Below, in pieces: positions 8,065-16,613 of a stretch of 64,000 bases of DNA. Position 1 is the stretch's first letter; each line of letters opens with the position of its first letter. The stretch spans positions 1 through 64,000 of the forward strand of contig NZ_VCNJ01000034.1 of NCBI RefSeq assembly GCF_005938625.1, in the 5' to 3' direction. Both the position numbers and the translations under genes were made by a program. The notes beneath the pieces were generated by a model. The model was not told where the DNA came from and did no database searches. It saw nothing but the letters and a program-made list of their open reading frames with translations. Source of the DNA: Pseudomonas fluorescens (GTDB lineage: Bacteria > Pseudomonadota > Gammaproteobacteria > Pseudomonadales > Pseudomonadaceae).

Positions 8065-8838
8065 ATGAAAAGATTTTCTTCCAAAGTCGCTATCGTCACC
8101 GGTGGTGGTTCAGGTATCGGTAAAGAAGTCGCACAGCGCTTGGTTGCCGAAGGCGCGAGTGTGGTGATCACTGGTCGCGATGCAGCCAAACTCGACAAAG
8201 CCGCAGCCCAGATCGACCCTACCGGCAAGCACGTACGCGTCCTGGCTGCGGACATTGCCAAACCCGCCTCTGCCAAAGCGCTGGTGGCGCTTGCAACTGC
8301 CGAGTTCGGCGCAGTGGACATTCTGATCAACAACGCTGGCGTGTTTAATCCGAAACCGTTCCTGGAGTTGGACGAGGATGAATACGACGGTTTCATCGAT
8401 ATCATCCTCAAGGGCAAGTTCTTCATGGCCCAGGCAGCGGCCAAGGCGATGCAACTGCGTGGCGGCGGCGTCATCGTGCAAACCGGTTCCCTGTGGGCAC
8501 TGCAAGCCATCGGCGCCACCCCTTCTGCGGCCTATTCGGCGGCCAATGCGGGCGTGCATGCACTGACCCGAAACCTGGCCATTGAACTGGCCTCCTCCAA
8601 CATTCGCATCAACACCGTTGCGCCAGCCGTGGTTGAAACGCCGGTGTACAACACCTTCATGGACAGCGAACAGGTCAAGGCCGTACTGCCGACTTTCAAC
8701 GCATTCCATCCGCTGGGGCGCAATGGCCAGCCAGCCGATGTCGCAGAAGCGATTCTGTTCCTGGCGTCCGAGCAGGCGTCCTGGATCACCGGTACCGTCC
8801 TGCCTGTCGACGGCGGCGTAACTGCCGGCCGCATTTGA
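8065..8838 (+). CDS. SDR-family oxidoreductase lacking the catalytic Lys
   Basis: A classical-size short-chain dehydrogenase of 257 residues. It has the nucleotide-binding motif TGGGSGIG (12-19), an NNAG motif (89-92), a Ser at 142, and Tyr157. The expected YxxxK reads YSAAN, with Asn161 in place of the catalytic Lys. The remaining architecture, including INTVAPAVVETP and the C-terminal VLPVDGGV, is normal. The enzyme is therefore either unusual in catalysis or inactive as a reductase. It is the first gene of a three-gene operon with the CMD protein (10-base gap) and an amine oxidase, opposite a GcvA-like LysR gene. Confidence 0.9.
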   Translation: MKRFSSKVAIVTGGGSGIGKEVAQRLVAEGASVVITGRDAAKLDKAAAQIDPTGKHVRVLAADIAKPASAKALVALATAEFGAVDILINNAGVFNPKPFLELDEDEYDGFIDIILKGKFFMAQAAAKAMQLRGGGVIVQTGSLWALQAIGATPSAAYSAANAGVHALTRNLAIELASSNIRINTVAPAVVETPVYNTFMDSEQVKAVLPTFNAFHPLGRNGQPADVAEAILFLASEQASWITGTVLPVDGGVTAGRI

Positions 8839-8848
8839 GGAGCGCATC

Positions 8849-9268
8849 ATGATGCCGGACTGGAATGACTATCGCGAAAATCTGCTGAACCGCGTCGGCG
8901 ATCTTGCCAAGCTATCACCGGATACTGTTCGAGGCCTTCAAGTGATGGACGGCGCAGGTGCAAAAACCGGGCATCTGGACGCCAAGACGCATGAGTTGAT
9001 CGCGTTGGCCGTAGCCATCACTACACGCTGCGATGGCTGCATCGCCGTCCACACCAAAGCAGCGGCCAGGCACGGCGCTACCCGTGAAGAAATCGCCGAA
9101 GCACTGGGCGTGGCCATCGCACTCAATGCCGGCGCCGCGGTGACCTATTCAGCTCGGGTTCTCGACGCCTATGCAGCGCTCGAAAACAACTGGTCGTTAA
9201 TCCCGAAGCCCCCCGCACGCCCGAAAACACTCCGGGCATGCGGGTTTAGGCATGTCCCCGGAGCATGA
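8849..9268 (+). CDS. Carboxymuconolactone decarboxylase / AhpD-like protein
   Basis: A 139-residue protein of the CMD/AhpD fold. The redox-type motif CDGCIAVH places Cys61, Cys64 and His68 in the arrangement seen in AhpD-like peroxidase or disulfide reductase proteins. The AVAITTRCDGC and EEIAEALGVAIALNAGAA helices are typical. The ATG at 8849 has GAGGAG 6 bases upstream; an alternative ATG follows immediately. The C-terminal 25 residues (after ENNWSLIPKPP) are an unusual tail. It sits between the SDR and amine oxidase genes and overlaps the latter by 4 bases. Confidence 0.9.
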   Translation: MMPDWNDYRENLLNRVGDLAKLSPDTVRGLQVMDGAGAKTGHLDAKTHELIALAVAITTRCDGCIAVHTKAAARHGATREEIAEALGVAIALNAGAAVTYSARVLDAYAALENNWSLIPKPPARPKTLRACGFRHVPGA

Positions 9269-10359
9269 CCATGAACAACCTGAGGGTAGCGATTATCGGA
9301 GGCGGCTTGAGCGGGCTATACACGGCCCGATTGTTGACGCAGATGAACGTCGCTTTCGTATTATTCGAAGCCCGCGAGCGGCTGGGCGGACGGATCCTCT
9401 CGACGCCCGGTAACGGCCCCGCCCATGATCTCGGTCCCGCGTGGTGGTGGCCGGATTTTCAGCCTCGCATGGCGGCACTCATATCGGCGCTGGGACTCAT
9501 CGTTTTCCCCCAGTACAGCGATGGCGCGACATTGCTGGAAAAGTCCCCGCATGAAACGGCCAAGCGTGTCCGCGGGTACGCATCAGGCAATCTCTCGATG
9601 CGCATCCAGGGCGGCGTCTCGCAACTGACACAAGCCCTCGCCGCGCAAATTGCCCCTGAGCGAGTCGTCTTGAATGCCCGAATCAGTGGCATGCGATTGT
9701 CAGACTCCGGCATCACGCTACACACAGACGCTGGGCAAGGGGTGAGCGAGCAATCCTTCACTCACGTCATCAGCGCTGTGCCGTTACGCCTGCTTGCACA
9801 AGACATCCACTTCGAACCCCGGCGGTCACCAACGATTATCCAGCGCTGGTCCGGGACACCGACATGGATGGCTCCCCATGCCAAGTACGTCGCCGTTTAC
9901 GACCGCCCTTTCTGGCACGACGAGGGGCTCAGCGGAACGGCGCAAAGTCATGTCGGACCGATGGTCGAAATCCATGACGCATCCGATGCCAGTGCGAGCG
10001 CCGCACTGTTTGGATTTGTCGGTATCCCGGCAACAGAACGCCTGGCAATGGGCGAGGCCGCGCTGCTGGAACAATGCCGCCTTCAGCTGGTTCGCCTCTT
10101 CGGCGGACAAGCTGCCACACCTGTTGCGCACTACATCAAAGACTGGGCCGCCGACCGACTGACCGCCTCCCCTGCTGATCTCGAAACCAGACAGCGCCAC
10201 TTCGCCACGGGTTACAGCAGGCCAGATCAGGATGCCTGGTCCAAGCGGTTACTGGTGTCAGGGACCGAGGCATCCATTGAGCACAACGGTTACATGGAAG
10301 GTGCACTCGATGCCGCCGAATCAGCGGTAGAACGGCTGCGGATCTTCGTTGATCAGTGA
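9265..10359 (+). CDS. FAD-dependent amine oxidase family protein
   Basis: A 364-residue flavoprotein. The N-terminal dinucleotide-binding motif VAIIGGGLSGLYTA (8-21) is followed by FEARERLGGRI, the second FAD motif of the monoamine oxidase family. The C-terminal FAD contact region (RLLVSGTEASIEHNGYMEGALDAA) has the GxxGYMEGA pattern. At 364 residues it is shorter than most amine oxidases (430-500). The substrate is unknown. It is the last gene of the SDR-CMD-oxidase operon, with an ATGA overlap with the preceding gene, so the three products probably act on the same compound. Confidence 0.87.
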   Translation: MTMNNLRVAIIGGGLSGLYTARLLTQMNVAFVLFEARERLGGRILSTPGNGPAHDLGPAWWWPDFQPRMAALISALGLIVFPQYSDGATLLEKSPHETAKRVRGYASGNLSMRIQGGVSQLTQALAAQIAPERVVLNARISGMRLSDSGITLHTDAGQGVSEQSFTHVISAVPLRLLAQDIHFEPRRSPTIIQRWSGTPTWMAPHAKYVAVYDRPFWHDEGLSGTAQSHVGPMVEIHDASDASASAALFGFVGIPATERLAMGEAALLEQCRLQLVRLFGGQAATPVAHYIKDWAADRLTASPADLETRQRHFATGYSRPDQDAWSKRLLVSGTEASIEHNGYMEGALDAAESAVERLRIFVDQ

Positions 10360-10409
10360 CCCTGTCGCGCTACCTGTTCCTGGAAAAGATCATCAGCCGC
10401 ACCAACCAA

Positions 10410-10913
10410 CTACCCTTCAAAGTCGCAATGTATCTGCATGCTCTCTGTCGGGTTGCGGTGAATCTTGAAGCCGCACTGCACCAGCACAGCCTTGACCTCT
10501 TCGAGAACACTGAGATGTTCAGCCGCCCTGGTGTGTTGAAGGCTCGGCGATGTAAATACGCCCAACGGCAAAAATCGCAGTCTCCTTCCATTCAGAATGA
10601 TGGAAACATCGACATGAGAGCCATCCACGTCATGCCCATTGGAGCCGAATATATCGTTCACTTCGTCTTTTCGGCCTGGGTAGCAAGTGCAAAACAATCG
10701 GATGCCCAGCCACCTCGACAGGAACCTGAATAACCCCAGCTGACTGCTTTTATTTTCATATCCGCGAACGAGCAGTAGTTGAACTGACGGGGGAAGCTTC
10801 GACTGGGCCTCAATCAATTTAAGGAAGACATTTTGTTCAATGAGTACTTCAGAGGATGGCCAGCGAGGCTTGACCTTCAAGCCGTAATTCTCGCCCTTGG
10901 AAAGGGTCAACAT
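10410..10913 (-). CDS. Possible M15-family (VanX-like) dipeptidase
   Basis: A 167-residue protein that is not firmly recognised. It has features reminiscent of D-alanyl-D-alanine dipeptidases: an Arg in LLVRGYENKS, a His/Asp-rich motif GHDVDGSHVDVSI near residue 95 that could supply zinc ligands, and a C-terminal GFKIHRNPTESMQIH segment resembling the Glu-x-x-His region. The spacing does not match the textbook HxxxxxxD motif exactly. The start ATG at 10913 has no clear ribosome binding site. It is convergent with the amine oxidase gene. A frame on the opposite strand is judged a shadow. Confidence 0.45.
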   Translation of the reverse strand: MLTLSKGENYGLKVKPRWPSSEVLIEQNVFLKLIEAQSKLPPSVQLLLVRGYENKSSQLGLFRFLSRWLGIRLFCTCYPGRKDEVNDIFGSNGHDVDGSHVDVSIILNGRRLRFLPLGVFTSPSLQHTRAAEHLSVLEEVKAVLVQCGFKIHRNPTESMQIHCDFEG

Positions 10914-10967
10914 AGCGTTCGAACTCTATTTTCAACTATTTGATTTCACGAAATTTAGCATGAGCAA

Positions 10968-11005
10968 GCGTCCCTGGGAGAGAGAGCTGGGGTAAGGGCC
11001 GCTTC
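10968..11005. repeat. Partial MITE-like terminal repeat
   Basis: The stretch GGGAGAGAGAGCTGGGGTAA resembles one end of the element at 5708-5931. No partner end is visible nearby, so it looks like a solo or decayed end. Confidence 0.35.
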
Positions 11006-11076
11006 AACTCGCAAGCCCCCAAACCCGGCAACAGACTCGCCACGTTCTGCGCAATGGCCTGAACCAAAGCAACCAA

Positions 11077-11535
11077 TCAATCAGCCCCATCCAAATCAAC
11101 CAGCCCCACCACCGGAACCTGCCACGAAGGCTTTTTCCCACTCTGACCATCAAACACCCGACGCGCCTCGCGAAAATCATCGACGTGCTCCACAACCCAC
11201 GTCCAAATCGGCGACATACGAACCAACAGCTCCATCCCCAACGCCGTCAGCTCATACTCGACATGGGGCGGCACTTGATCCAACTCCCGCCGTATCAGCA
11301 GACCATCGCGTTCCAGCGCCCGCAGCGTCTTGGTCAACATGCGCTGAGTCACGCCCGTCATCTGCCGTTTGATCTCGGCATGACGCATCGTGCCGTACAC
11401 ACCCAGGGCATGCAGGATACCCAGTGACCAGCGGCTACCGGCGTGAGCCAGGACTTCGCGCCGCACGCCATCATCGTCTCGTCTTAGCGTCTGGCAGATC
11501 GCTTCTGCCTGGCTAAGGGTTTCCTCATCGGTCAT
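11077..11535 (-). CDS. HxlR-family transcriptional regulator
   Basis: A 152-residue winged-helix regulator of the HxlR (MarR-like) family. Conserved features are RWSLGILHALGVYGTMRHAE and the recognition helix region GVTQRMLTKTLRALERDGLL, then VEYELTALGMEL. The ATG at 11535 is chosen because AGGGGG lies 4 bases upstream; a GTG 18 bases earlier is possible. HxlR proteins usually respond to aldehydes, quinones or disulfide stress, but this one has no Cys near the HTH. It is divergent from the NmrA-like gene 96 bases away, its likely target. Confidence 0.92.
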   Translation of the reverse strand: MTDEETLSQAEAICQTLRRDDDGVRREVLAHAGSRWSLGILHALGVYGTMRHAEIKRQMTGVTQRMLTKTLRALERDGLLIRRELDQVPPHVEYELTALGMELLVRMSPIWTWVVEHVDDFREARRVFDGQSGKKPSWQVPVVGLVDLDGAD

Positions 11536-11631
11536 ATGTCCCCCTGGTATCACGCGTGTGCCTTCTTCTGAGCGCTGCGCAATCGTGCCAGCATCGCAAA
11601 ATCATACAGACGACAGATCTCAGGAGACATC

Positions 11632-12573
11632 ATGACCGCATCGCCCCCCCCTTCCCCACAATCCATTCTCGTACTCGGCGCCGGCGAACTCGGCCTGCCG
11701 GTGCTGCGCAATCTTGCGCGGGTAGCAAAACGCTCGCCCGGCAGCACCATCAGCGTCCTGCTCAGGGATTCGACCATCAACACACAAGTCCCTGAGAAAA
11801 AGCGGGAAATCGATGAACTGCGCAGTCTGGGCATCCAGCTAGTCGCTGCAGACCTGGTTAACGATTCCATCGATCAACTGGCCGAAGTGTTCGCAGCATT
11901 CGATACCGTCATAGGCTGCGCCGGCATGGTCGCGGGCCGTGAAACGCCGATGAAACTGGCGACAGCAGCGCTCAGGTCCGGCGTGAAGCGCTACTTCCCC
12001 TGGCAGTTTGGCGTAGATTTCGAAGTAATTGGCCGGGGCAGTCCGCAGGATTTGTTCGATGCGCAACTCGACGTGCGCGAGTTGCTCCGCGCTCAGGACA
12101 AAACCGAATGGGCGATCATCTCGACCGGCATGTTCACCAGTTTTCTGTTCGAGCCGGTATTCGAAGTCGTCGACTTTGAGAACCACACCGTCAACGCCTT
12201 GGGCAGCCTGGAAACCAGCGTGACGCTCACGACACCGGAGGACATCGGCAAGCTGACAGCAGACGTCGTTTTCTTCGAACCGCGATTTCGCAATGAGATC
12301 GTGTACCTGTCTGGCGACACGGTGACCTATGGGCAAGTGGCGAGCCTGCTTGAGCGTGTGCTGGGGCGGCCGTTCAAGCGTAACGTCTGGACGGTTCCGT
12401 ACCTGATGCAGGAACTGGAAAAAGACCCCACTCACCACATCAAAAAATACCGCGCCGTATTTGCCCAAGGCAGAGGCGTGTCGTGGCCAAAAGCGGGGAC
12501 TTTCAACGAACAGCAGTCGATTCAGGTCACTACGGCTGAACAGTGGGCTCGAGACAACCTGGCAGTCGATTGA
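11632..12573 (+). CDS. NmrA-like NAD(P)-binding oxidoreductase
   Basis: A 313-residue atypical SDR of the NmrA / isoflavone-reductase-like group. The N-terminal Rossmann motif is ILVLGAGELGLPVLRNL (GxGxxG at about 17-22). The central segment VKRYFPWQFGVDFEVIGRGS corresponds to the substrate-binding loop of aromatic alcohol reductase-like proteins, and STGMFTSFLFEP follows. No YxxxK active site is apparent. It is opposite an HxlR regulator, suggesting induction by a reactive electrophile. The start is the ATG at 11632, with AGGAG 6 bases upstream. Confidence 0.88.
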   Translation: MTASPPPSPQSILVLGAGELGLPVLRNLARVAKRSPGSTISVLLRDSTINTQVPEKKREIDELRSLGIQLVAADLVNDSIDQLAEVFAAFDTVIGCAGMVAGRETPMKLATAALRSGVKRYFPWQFGVDFEVIGRGSPQDLFDAQLDVRELLRAQDKTEWAIISTGMFTSFLFEPVFEVVDFENHTVNALGSLETSVTLTTPEDIGKLTADVVFFEPRFRNEIVYLSGDTVTYGQVASLLERVLGRPFKRNVWTVPYLMQELEKDPTHHIKKYRAVFAQGRGVSWPKAGTFNEQQSIQVTTAEQWARDNLAVD

Positions 12574-12680
12574 CGCAAAGAAAGCGACCCGCCATTCGCG
12601 GGAACAGATACGCGCACATCGTCTCGAAACTTATCGCGGCTGAAGAGCCAGCGCACTCCCACCTTGGAACACACTCAAAG

Positions 12681-12710
12681 GTGGGAGCGAGCTTGCTCGC
12701 GAAAGCGCCA
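12681..12710. repeat. REP palindrome, GGGAGCGAGCTTGCTCGCGA type
   Basis: A single REP unit after the NmrA-like gene. The related unit at 15781-15864 occupies the same position relative to the second DUF6124 gene, so it is part of the duplicated segment. Confidence 0.8.
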
Positions 12711-12753
12711 GAATAGACACCCGATTAATCAGCAGGTAATCCCGGCACCCGCA

Positions 12754-13113
12754 TCACTCCGGCAACTGCAAATTATCCAGCGCACGATTCACCGCCAACT
12801 CCCCGAGCATGATCAACTGCGCAATCCCCAACAACGCCCGACGCTGCGACGCCGGCAACAGACTGGCGACGTTCTGCGCGATGGTCTTGGCCGAAGCGAG
12901 CGTTTCGCTGGCATCGGTTAGCAGTTCTTCGTTTTTGTTGTCGGCGGTTACGGCGTACATCCCACGGTTTTTACGTGGAGGCGGCGTGGAACCGGGTGGA
13001 CAGAGGTAATGGTCGAGCGCGCGATCGGCGGCTTCGTGAAGTTTTTTGGAGTCGATGGATTCGTAGGGGGACGTGCAGTTAGATTCGGGCGGGTTGGGTG
13101 TTGGTTTGATCAT
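12754..13113 (-). CDS. DUF6124 family protein, copy 1
   Basis: A 119-residue protein of unknown function, of a type common and often multicopy in Pseudomonas. It begins MIKPTPNPPESN and has a conserved block YESIDSKKLHEAADRALDHY, a Pro-rich hinge (CPPGSTPPPRKNRGMY), and C-terminal helices (ETLASAKTIAQNVASLL, IAQLIMLGELAVNRALDNLQ). No signal peptide or membrane segment is seen. The ATG at 13113 has AGGAG 7 bases upstream. It differs from the copy at 15909-16268 at about a dozen residues. Both copies share a conserved upstream leader. Confidence 0.85.
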   Translation of the reverse strand: MIKPTPNPPESNCTSPYESIDSKKLHEAADRALDHYLCPPGSTPPPRKNRGMYAVTADNKNEELLTDASETLASAKTIAQNVASLLPASQRRALLGIAQLIMLGELAVNRALDNLQLPE

Positions 13114-13456
13114 GGTAAAGCTCCTTGATAACTGGAGCCGCCACCGTTCGCGGTCAAACAAACAGGGTGGCAGCTGTACGCGGGTTGACCGACCGGACAT
13201 CAAGGACCCCGGCACACCCGAAGGTGTCCCACGCACAGCCACCGCGACATGATTTCAGACAATGCCTGAACACGTGCAGAACGCTGGCGCGCCTTGATAT
13301 TGGGCGGGCGGTCAATCCCGATCGCTGATTCGTCAGCAACCGCACCACAATAGAACTCGCCCCCAAGGCACACAAGCCGGCGGATTCTGGCGTAGCTGTA
13401 GGCAAAGGCGCAAGGATAGGTAGCCTGGGAGAGTGTTTGGAGATGTCTTTTTAAAC
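13114..13456 (-). promoter_or_regulatory. Conserved structured leader of DUF6124 gene, copy 1
   Basis: A 5' region shared with copy 2 (16269-16613). The distal 140-bp block (13317-13456) is identical in length and differs at 9 positions. The proximal part has diverged but keeps pairing: CGGTCAA at 13151-13157 with TTGACCG at 13185-13191, and ACACC at 13214-13218 with GGTGT at 13223-13227. On the minus strand the second helix is closed by a C(UUCG)G loop, which points to an RNA read in the same direction as the gene. A perfect hairpin GCTGATTCGTCAGC lies at 13324-13337. An overlapping frame makes coding an alternative for the distal block. Bases 13457-13692 hold nothing recognised. Confidence 0.5.
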
Positions 13457-13692
13457 GTTGGTGTTTATCGAGACAGCATTCCACCACTTGGCCCTAAATA
13501 GATCCCTCCCCTTATCCAAGGCGCCCGCTGTCGCGGGTCAGGTCTATTGCGACTTTAGTTGCTGTCGAAAACGGGAAGTAATGCAGGTAGTATGCGGCGG
13601 CCTTGTGCCACTATTATCAAGGCCGCGCTACACCTTGATAGAGCTGCCCTACCCCCCTACTTTTCCCCGCGAACCTGGAACGGTGACACGCA

Positions 13693-15225
13693 ATGGATGC
13701 AAGCATTCAGAAGATCGAACTCTACGGCCACGCCCTCGACACACCGCAGAGCAAGCTTGATACCAACCTGGTCAGGCAAGCATTCTCGACGATTGCCTCG
13801 ACATGGTCGCGGAAAATCAATGGCGGCTTCTACGACCTGTTTTCCGACCTGGATAACCTCTACGAAGACGGTGACGATCTGGCACACGAGATCCGCATCC
13901 AGGCAATAGGTCAAAGTATCAAACTCACCGTGACCCACGGGATCTACGATATCGACGAAGAACGTTTCTATGACGCCTTCATGGAGCGCTACGACTCGTG
14001 GGATGAAGACTTCGGCGTATTGGCCGAGCAATACGAGGCCATTGTCGAGCGCACTGCCGAGCAGGATGCGCATCGCACCAATCGCCGCCATGGCCGCCGC
14101 CAATGGGTAGGCTACGGCTCAGAGAAAGCGGTATACGATGCCGACGCGAAAAACCTCATGTCCAATATTGGTCATGGTGTATTCAACCTGATGGCCAAAG
14201 GGGTCAGCGCACTCGGCAACTCGTTCAAGAAAGACGAGATTTTCAAGAGCCCGGCAACGGTCAAGGCTTTTGCAGACGGTGCCAGCAATATCGTCAATGC
14301 GGCGTACCTCGCGACGCTCGACGCCATCAATGCCGACTCACCCGGAAAGTTGCATGGCTACTCGAAGGACGAGATCAGAAAGTCCCAAGCGATTACCGAG
14401 AACATTGAAAAAGGCCTGATCCCCGACGATGCCGTGCTGCCGTCGGCGATCAAGGCGATCAGTGCTTATCCCTACAACGAGCGCATCTACCCGATCCTGC
14501 TGCGCAAGTTCGGCGGTGATCAAGGGCGGCTGGATGATGTAGTGGAGTTTTTCGGCATGGGAGGCCTGCTCAAGGAAAAGCAAACGCTGATCCAGGAGCA
14601 AATGCGCCAGTGCGATCTGAGCACGGTGGAAAGTTTCAACGCCAGTCGTCCGGACATCGAACGCTATGCGCAATTCATCTGTTACGACCGTTTCGACGAA
14701 CACTGTGAGCGAGTGATCGAGAAAATCGTGGCGCGCGAGACTCAGACAAGCTCGCCATCTGCCATAACCTCCGCACTACCGGGCGCCGCAAAACACAACG
14801 CCAGCGGGTTGACCGTAGCGATGGCCGCCGAGGGCTTCAGGTCCAATGCCGACCACAAGTTCTATGCAGCGCCGGACTTGCCGGCGAAGAAAATTTTGAC
14901 ATTCGAATCCAAAAACGCGCTGAACATTGCCAAGGACGAGGTGGTGTTCTACTTCGACGACACGGTGTTTGGTTCCGGCGACAAGGGCGTATTGGTTGAT
15001 CTTGAGCGCGTCTATGCGTACTTGCCATTCAAGGAGTCGCACCGCGTGGCACTTGCTGATATCGCCGACGTTACCATCAGCGGCCTGATGAATAAAAAGC
15101 TGACGATTGCCAAGCGTGATGGAACCAAGGTGGATGTGCCACTGACCCAAAGCAACAAGGGCGCGACCAGCCTGTACGAGGCCATTCTTAAGCTGGTGCG
15201 GTTGAGAGAGGCGGCGGGGAACTGA
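13693..15225 (+). CDS. Hypothetical protein with C-terminal PH-like domain
   Basis: A 510-residue soluble protein that is not recognised by family. The N-terminal 130 residues are charged and helical (FSDLDNLYEDGDDLAHEIR). A small Gly/Ala-rich helical part follows. A central motif AISAYPYNERIYPILLRKFG then GGDQGRLDDVVEFFG resembles a helical repeat seen in other uncharacterised bacterial proteins. The C-terminal 120 residues (KKILTFESKNALNIAKDEVVF onward, with GVLVDLERVYAY) look like a bacterial PH-like beta domain. No signal peptide or strong membrane segment is visible. It stands alone between the two DUF6124 copies. Confidence 0.75.
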   Translation: MDASIQKIELYGHALDTPQSKLDTNLVRQAFSTIASTWSRKINGGFYDLFSDLDNLYEDGDDLAHEIRIQAIGQSIKLTVTHGIYDIDEERFYDAFMERYDSWDEDFGVLAEQYEAIVERTAEQDAHRTNRRHGRRQWVGYGSEKAVYDADAKNLMSNIGHGVFNLMAKGVSALGNSFKKDEIFKSPATVKAFADGASNIVNAAYLATLDAINADSPGKLHGYSKDEIRKSQAITENIEKGLIPDDAVLPSAIKAISAYPYNERIYPILLRKFGGDQGRLDDVVEFFGMGGLLKEKQTLIQEQMRQCDLSTVESFNASRPDIERYAQFICYDRFDEHCERVIEKIVARETQTSSPSAITSALPGAAKHNASGLTVAMAAEGFRSNADHKFYAAPDLPAKKILTFESKNALNIAKDEVVFYFDDTVFGSGDKGVLVDLERVYAYLPFKESHRVALADIADVTISGLMNKKLTIAKRDGTKVDVPLTQSNKGATSLYEAILKLVRLREAAGN

Positions 15226-15361
15226 TTTATCAGGTCTGCCGAAGTTCAAGGTCGGTGACATACCGGGCGCGATGCCGAAAGCAGCAATAAACTGATCCGC
15301 AACCTTACGCCGAGTATCCGAAGTGTCTGTCGTGCTGAAAATCGGAGATAGGAGCCATCAA

Positions 15362-15751
15362 ATGAAGGCTTCAACCCTCGTACTCGTCGCACTTTATTGC
15401 ATGGGTATCAGCGCAGCGTTTGCCGATGCCTCACATGCGCCAAACGACCAGCGCGGGCCAGCAGACATAGCCGTCGGTGAGCGTTTGGCTGCGGCCAAAT
15501 CCAAGCTACTCAAACAAGGATGGAAGCCGACGCGGATGCATACCAATGACGGCTATGAATACAGTGGCGTGGAGCGGGAGTTGGCTGCACGCAAGTTCTT
15601 CGAACTGGGTAGCTGCTCTTTTGATAGCTCGCGCTGCATCTTGTACTACGCGAAGAAAGGAACTTGCCTACGCGTCGATACCATCGGTGAACAATTCAAT
15701 GACATAACCGTGACGCGATGGACCCGCGAATGTCCTGAAGCGCCTCAATAA
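15362..15751 (+). CDS. Small secreted hypothetical protein
   Basis: A 129-residue protein with a Sec signal peptide (MKASTLVLVALYCMGISAAF, cleavage expected after AFA). The mature part contains AKSKLLKQGWKPTRMH and a Cys cluster (GSCSFDSSRC, GTCLRV, TRECPE), consistent with disulfide-bonded periplasmic folding. The ATG at 15362 is chosen because GGAG lies 8 bases upstream; a GTG 39 bases earlier would add residues before the signal. Function is unknown. It lies downstream of the PH-like gene, on the same strand. Confidence 0.75.
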   Translation: MKASTLVLVALYCMGISAAFADASHAPNDQRGPADIAVGERLAAAKSKLLKQGWKPTRMHTNDGYEYSGVERELAARKFFELGSCSFDSSRCILYYAKKGTCLRVDTIGEQFNDITVTRWTRECPEAPQ

Positions 15752-15780
15752 CCACACGAAAACGGCACGGTAATAATCAA

Positions 15781-15864
15781 CCGCTCCCACAGGTTTCAGC
15801 GTCGTACACAGCATCTGCAATCAGCATAAAACCCTGTGGGAGCGAGCCTGCTCGCGAAGGCGCC
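15781..15864. repeat. REP pair, GGGAGCGAGC type
   Basis: CGCTCCCACAGG at the left and CCTGTGGGAGCG at the right form an inverted pair, followed by CTGCTCGCGA. It could act as a transcription terminator for both flanking genes. Confidence 0.75.
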
Positions 15865-15908
15865 AAAATGAACACCCGATCAATCACCAGGTGATCCCGG
15901 CACCCGCA

Positions 15909-16268
15909 TCACTCCGGCAATTGCAAATTATCCAACGCCCGATTCACCGCCAACTCCCCGAGCATGATCAACTGCGCAATCCCCGCCAGCGCCTGGCGCT
16001 GCGATGACGGCAACAGGCTGGAGACGTTCTGGGCGATGGTTTTGGCCGAAGCGAGTGTTTCACTGGCATCGACCAGCAATTCTTCGGTTTTGTTGTCCGC
16101 CGTCACGGCGTACATCCCACGGTTTTTACGTGGGGGCGGTGTGGAACCGGGCGGACAGAGGTAATGGTCGAGCGCGCGGTCGGCGGCTTCGTGGAGTTTT
16201 TTTGAATCGATGGATTCATAGGGGGAAACCGAGGCGGTTTCGGGCGGGTTGGGTGTTGGTTTGATCAT
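15909..16268 (-). CDS. DUF6124 family protein, copy 2
   Basis: A 119-residue paralogue of the product at 12754-13113, identical in length and in most residues (MIKPTPNPPETASV start, RALDHYLCPPGSTPPPRKN hinge, AELAVNRALDNLQLPE-type C-terminus). Differences cluster at residues 11-15 and in the central Lys/Glu region. The ATG at 16268 has only a weak GGAG-like motif further upstream. The leader (16269-16613) and downstream REP are also duplicated, so the whole segment of about 0.8 kb was copied rather than the gene alone. Confidence 0.85.
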   Translation of the reverse strand: MIKPTPNPPETASVSPYESIDSKKLHEAADRALDHYLCPPGSTPPPRKNRGMYAVTADNKTEELLVDASETLASAKTIAQNVSSLLPSSQRQALAGIAQLIMLGELAVNRALDNLQLPE

Positions 16269-16613
16269 GAGTGAATCTCCAAATCTATAGAAAAGGAGCC
16301 ATCATCTTTCGCTACCAAACGAAGGGGTGGTGGCCATACGAAGGTTGGTAGACCGGTGACTTGGAGAACCGGCGCGCCCGAAGACGCCCTGCGCATGGCC
16401 ACCATAAATACACAGCCCCAAAAAGGCCTGTATCGAGTGACGCTATGCGCCAAGTCTAAGCCGGGCTACCAAACCCGATCGCTGATTCGTCAGCGACCGG
16501 ACCACAATAAAACCCACCCCCAAGGCGCACAAGCCGGCGGATTCTGGCGTAGCTGTAGGCAAAGGCGCAAGGATATGTAGCCTGAGAGAGTGTGTGGAGA
16601 TGTCTTTTTAAAC
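16269..16613 (-). promoter_or_regulatory. Conserved structured leader of DUF6124 gene, copy 2
   Basis: Counterpart of 13114-13456. The helix CTACCAA (16312-16318) / TTGGTAG (16345-16351) occupies the same place as CGGTCAA / TTGACCG in copy 1: three base pairs changed on both sides. The helix GCGCC (16374-16378) / GACGC (16383-16387) keeps the same CGAA loop with two compensatory pairs and one mismatch. GGTGGCCAT (16329-16337) can also pair with ATGGCCACC (16395-16403), which would form a pseudoknot with the first helix. The distal 140 bp (16474-16613) is 94% identical to copy 1. Bases 16614-16741 show nothing recognised. Confidence 0.5.

Noticed and set aside
10356..10733. 125-codon frame on the plus strand after the amine oxidase gene
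   Set aside because: It overlaps the better-supported minus-strand gene at 10410-10913 and its composition looks like a shadow frame.
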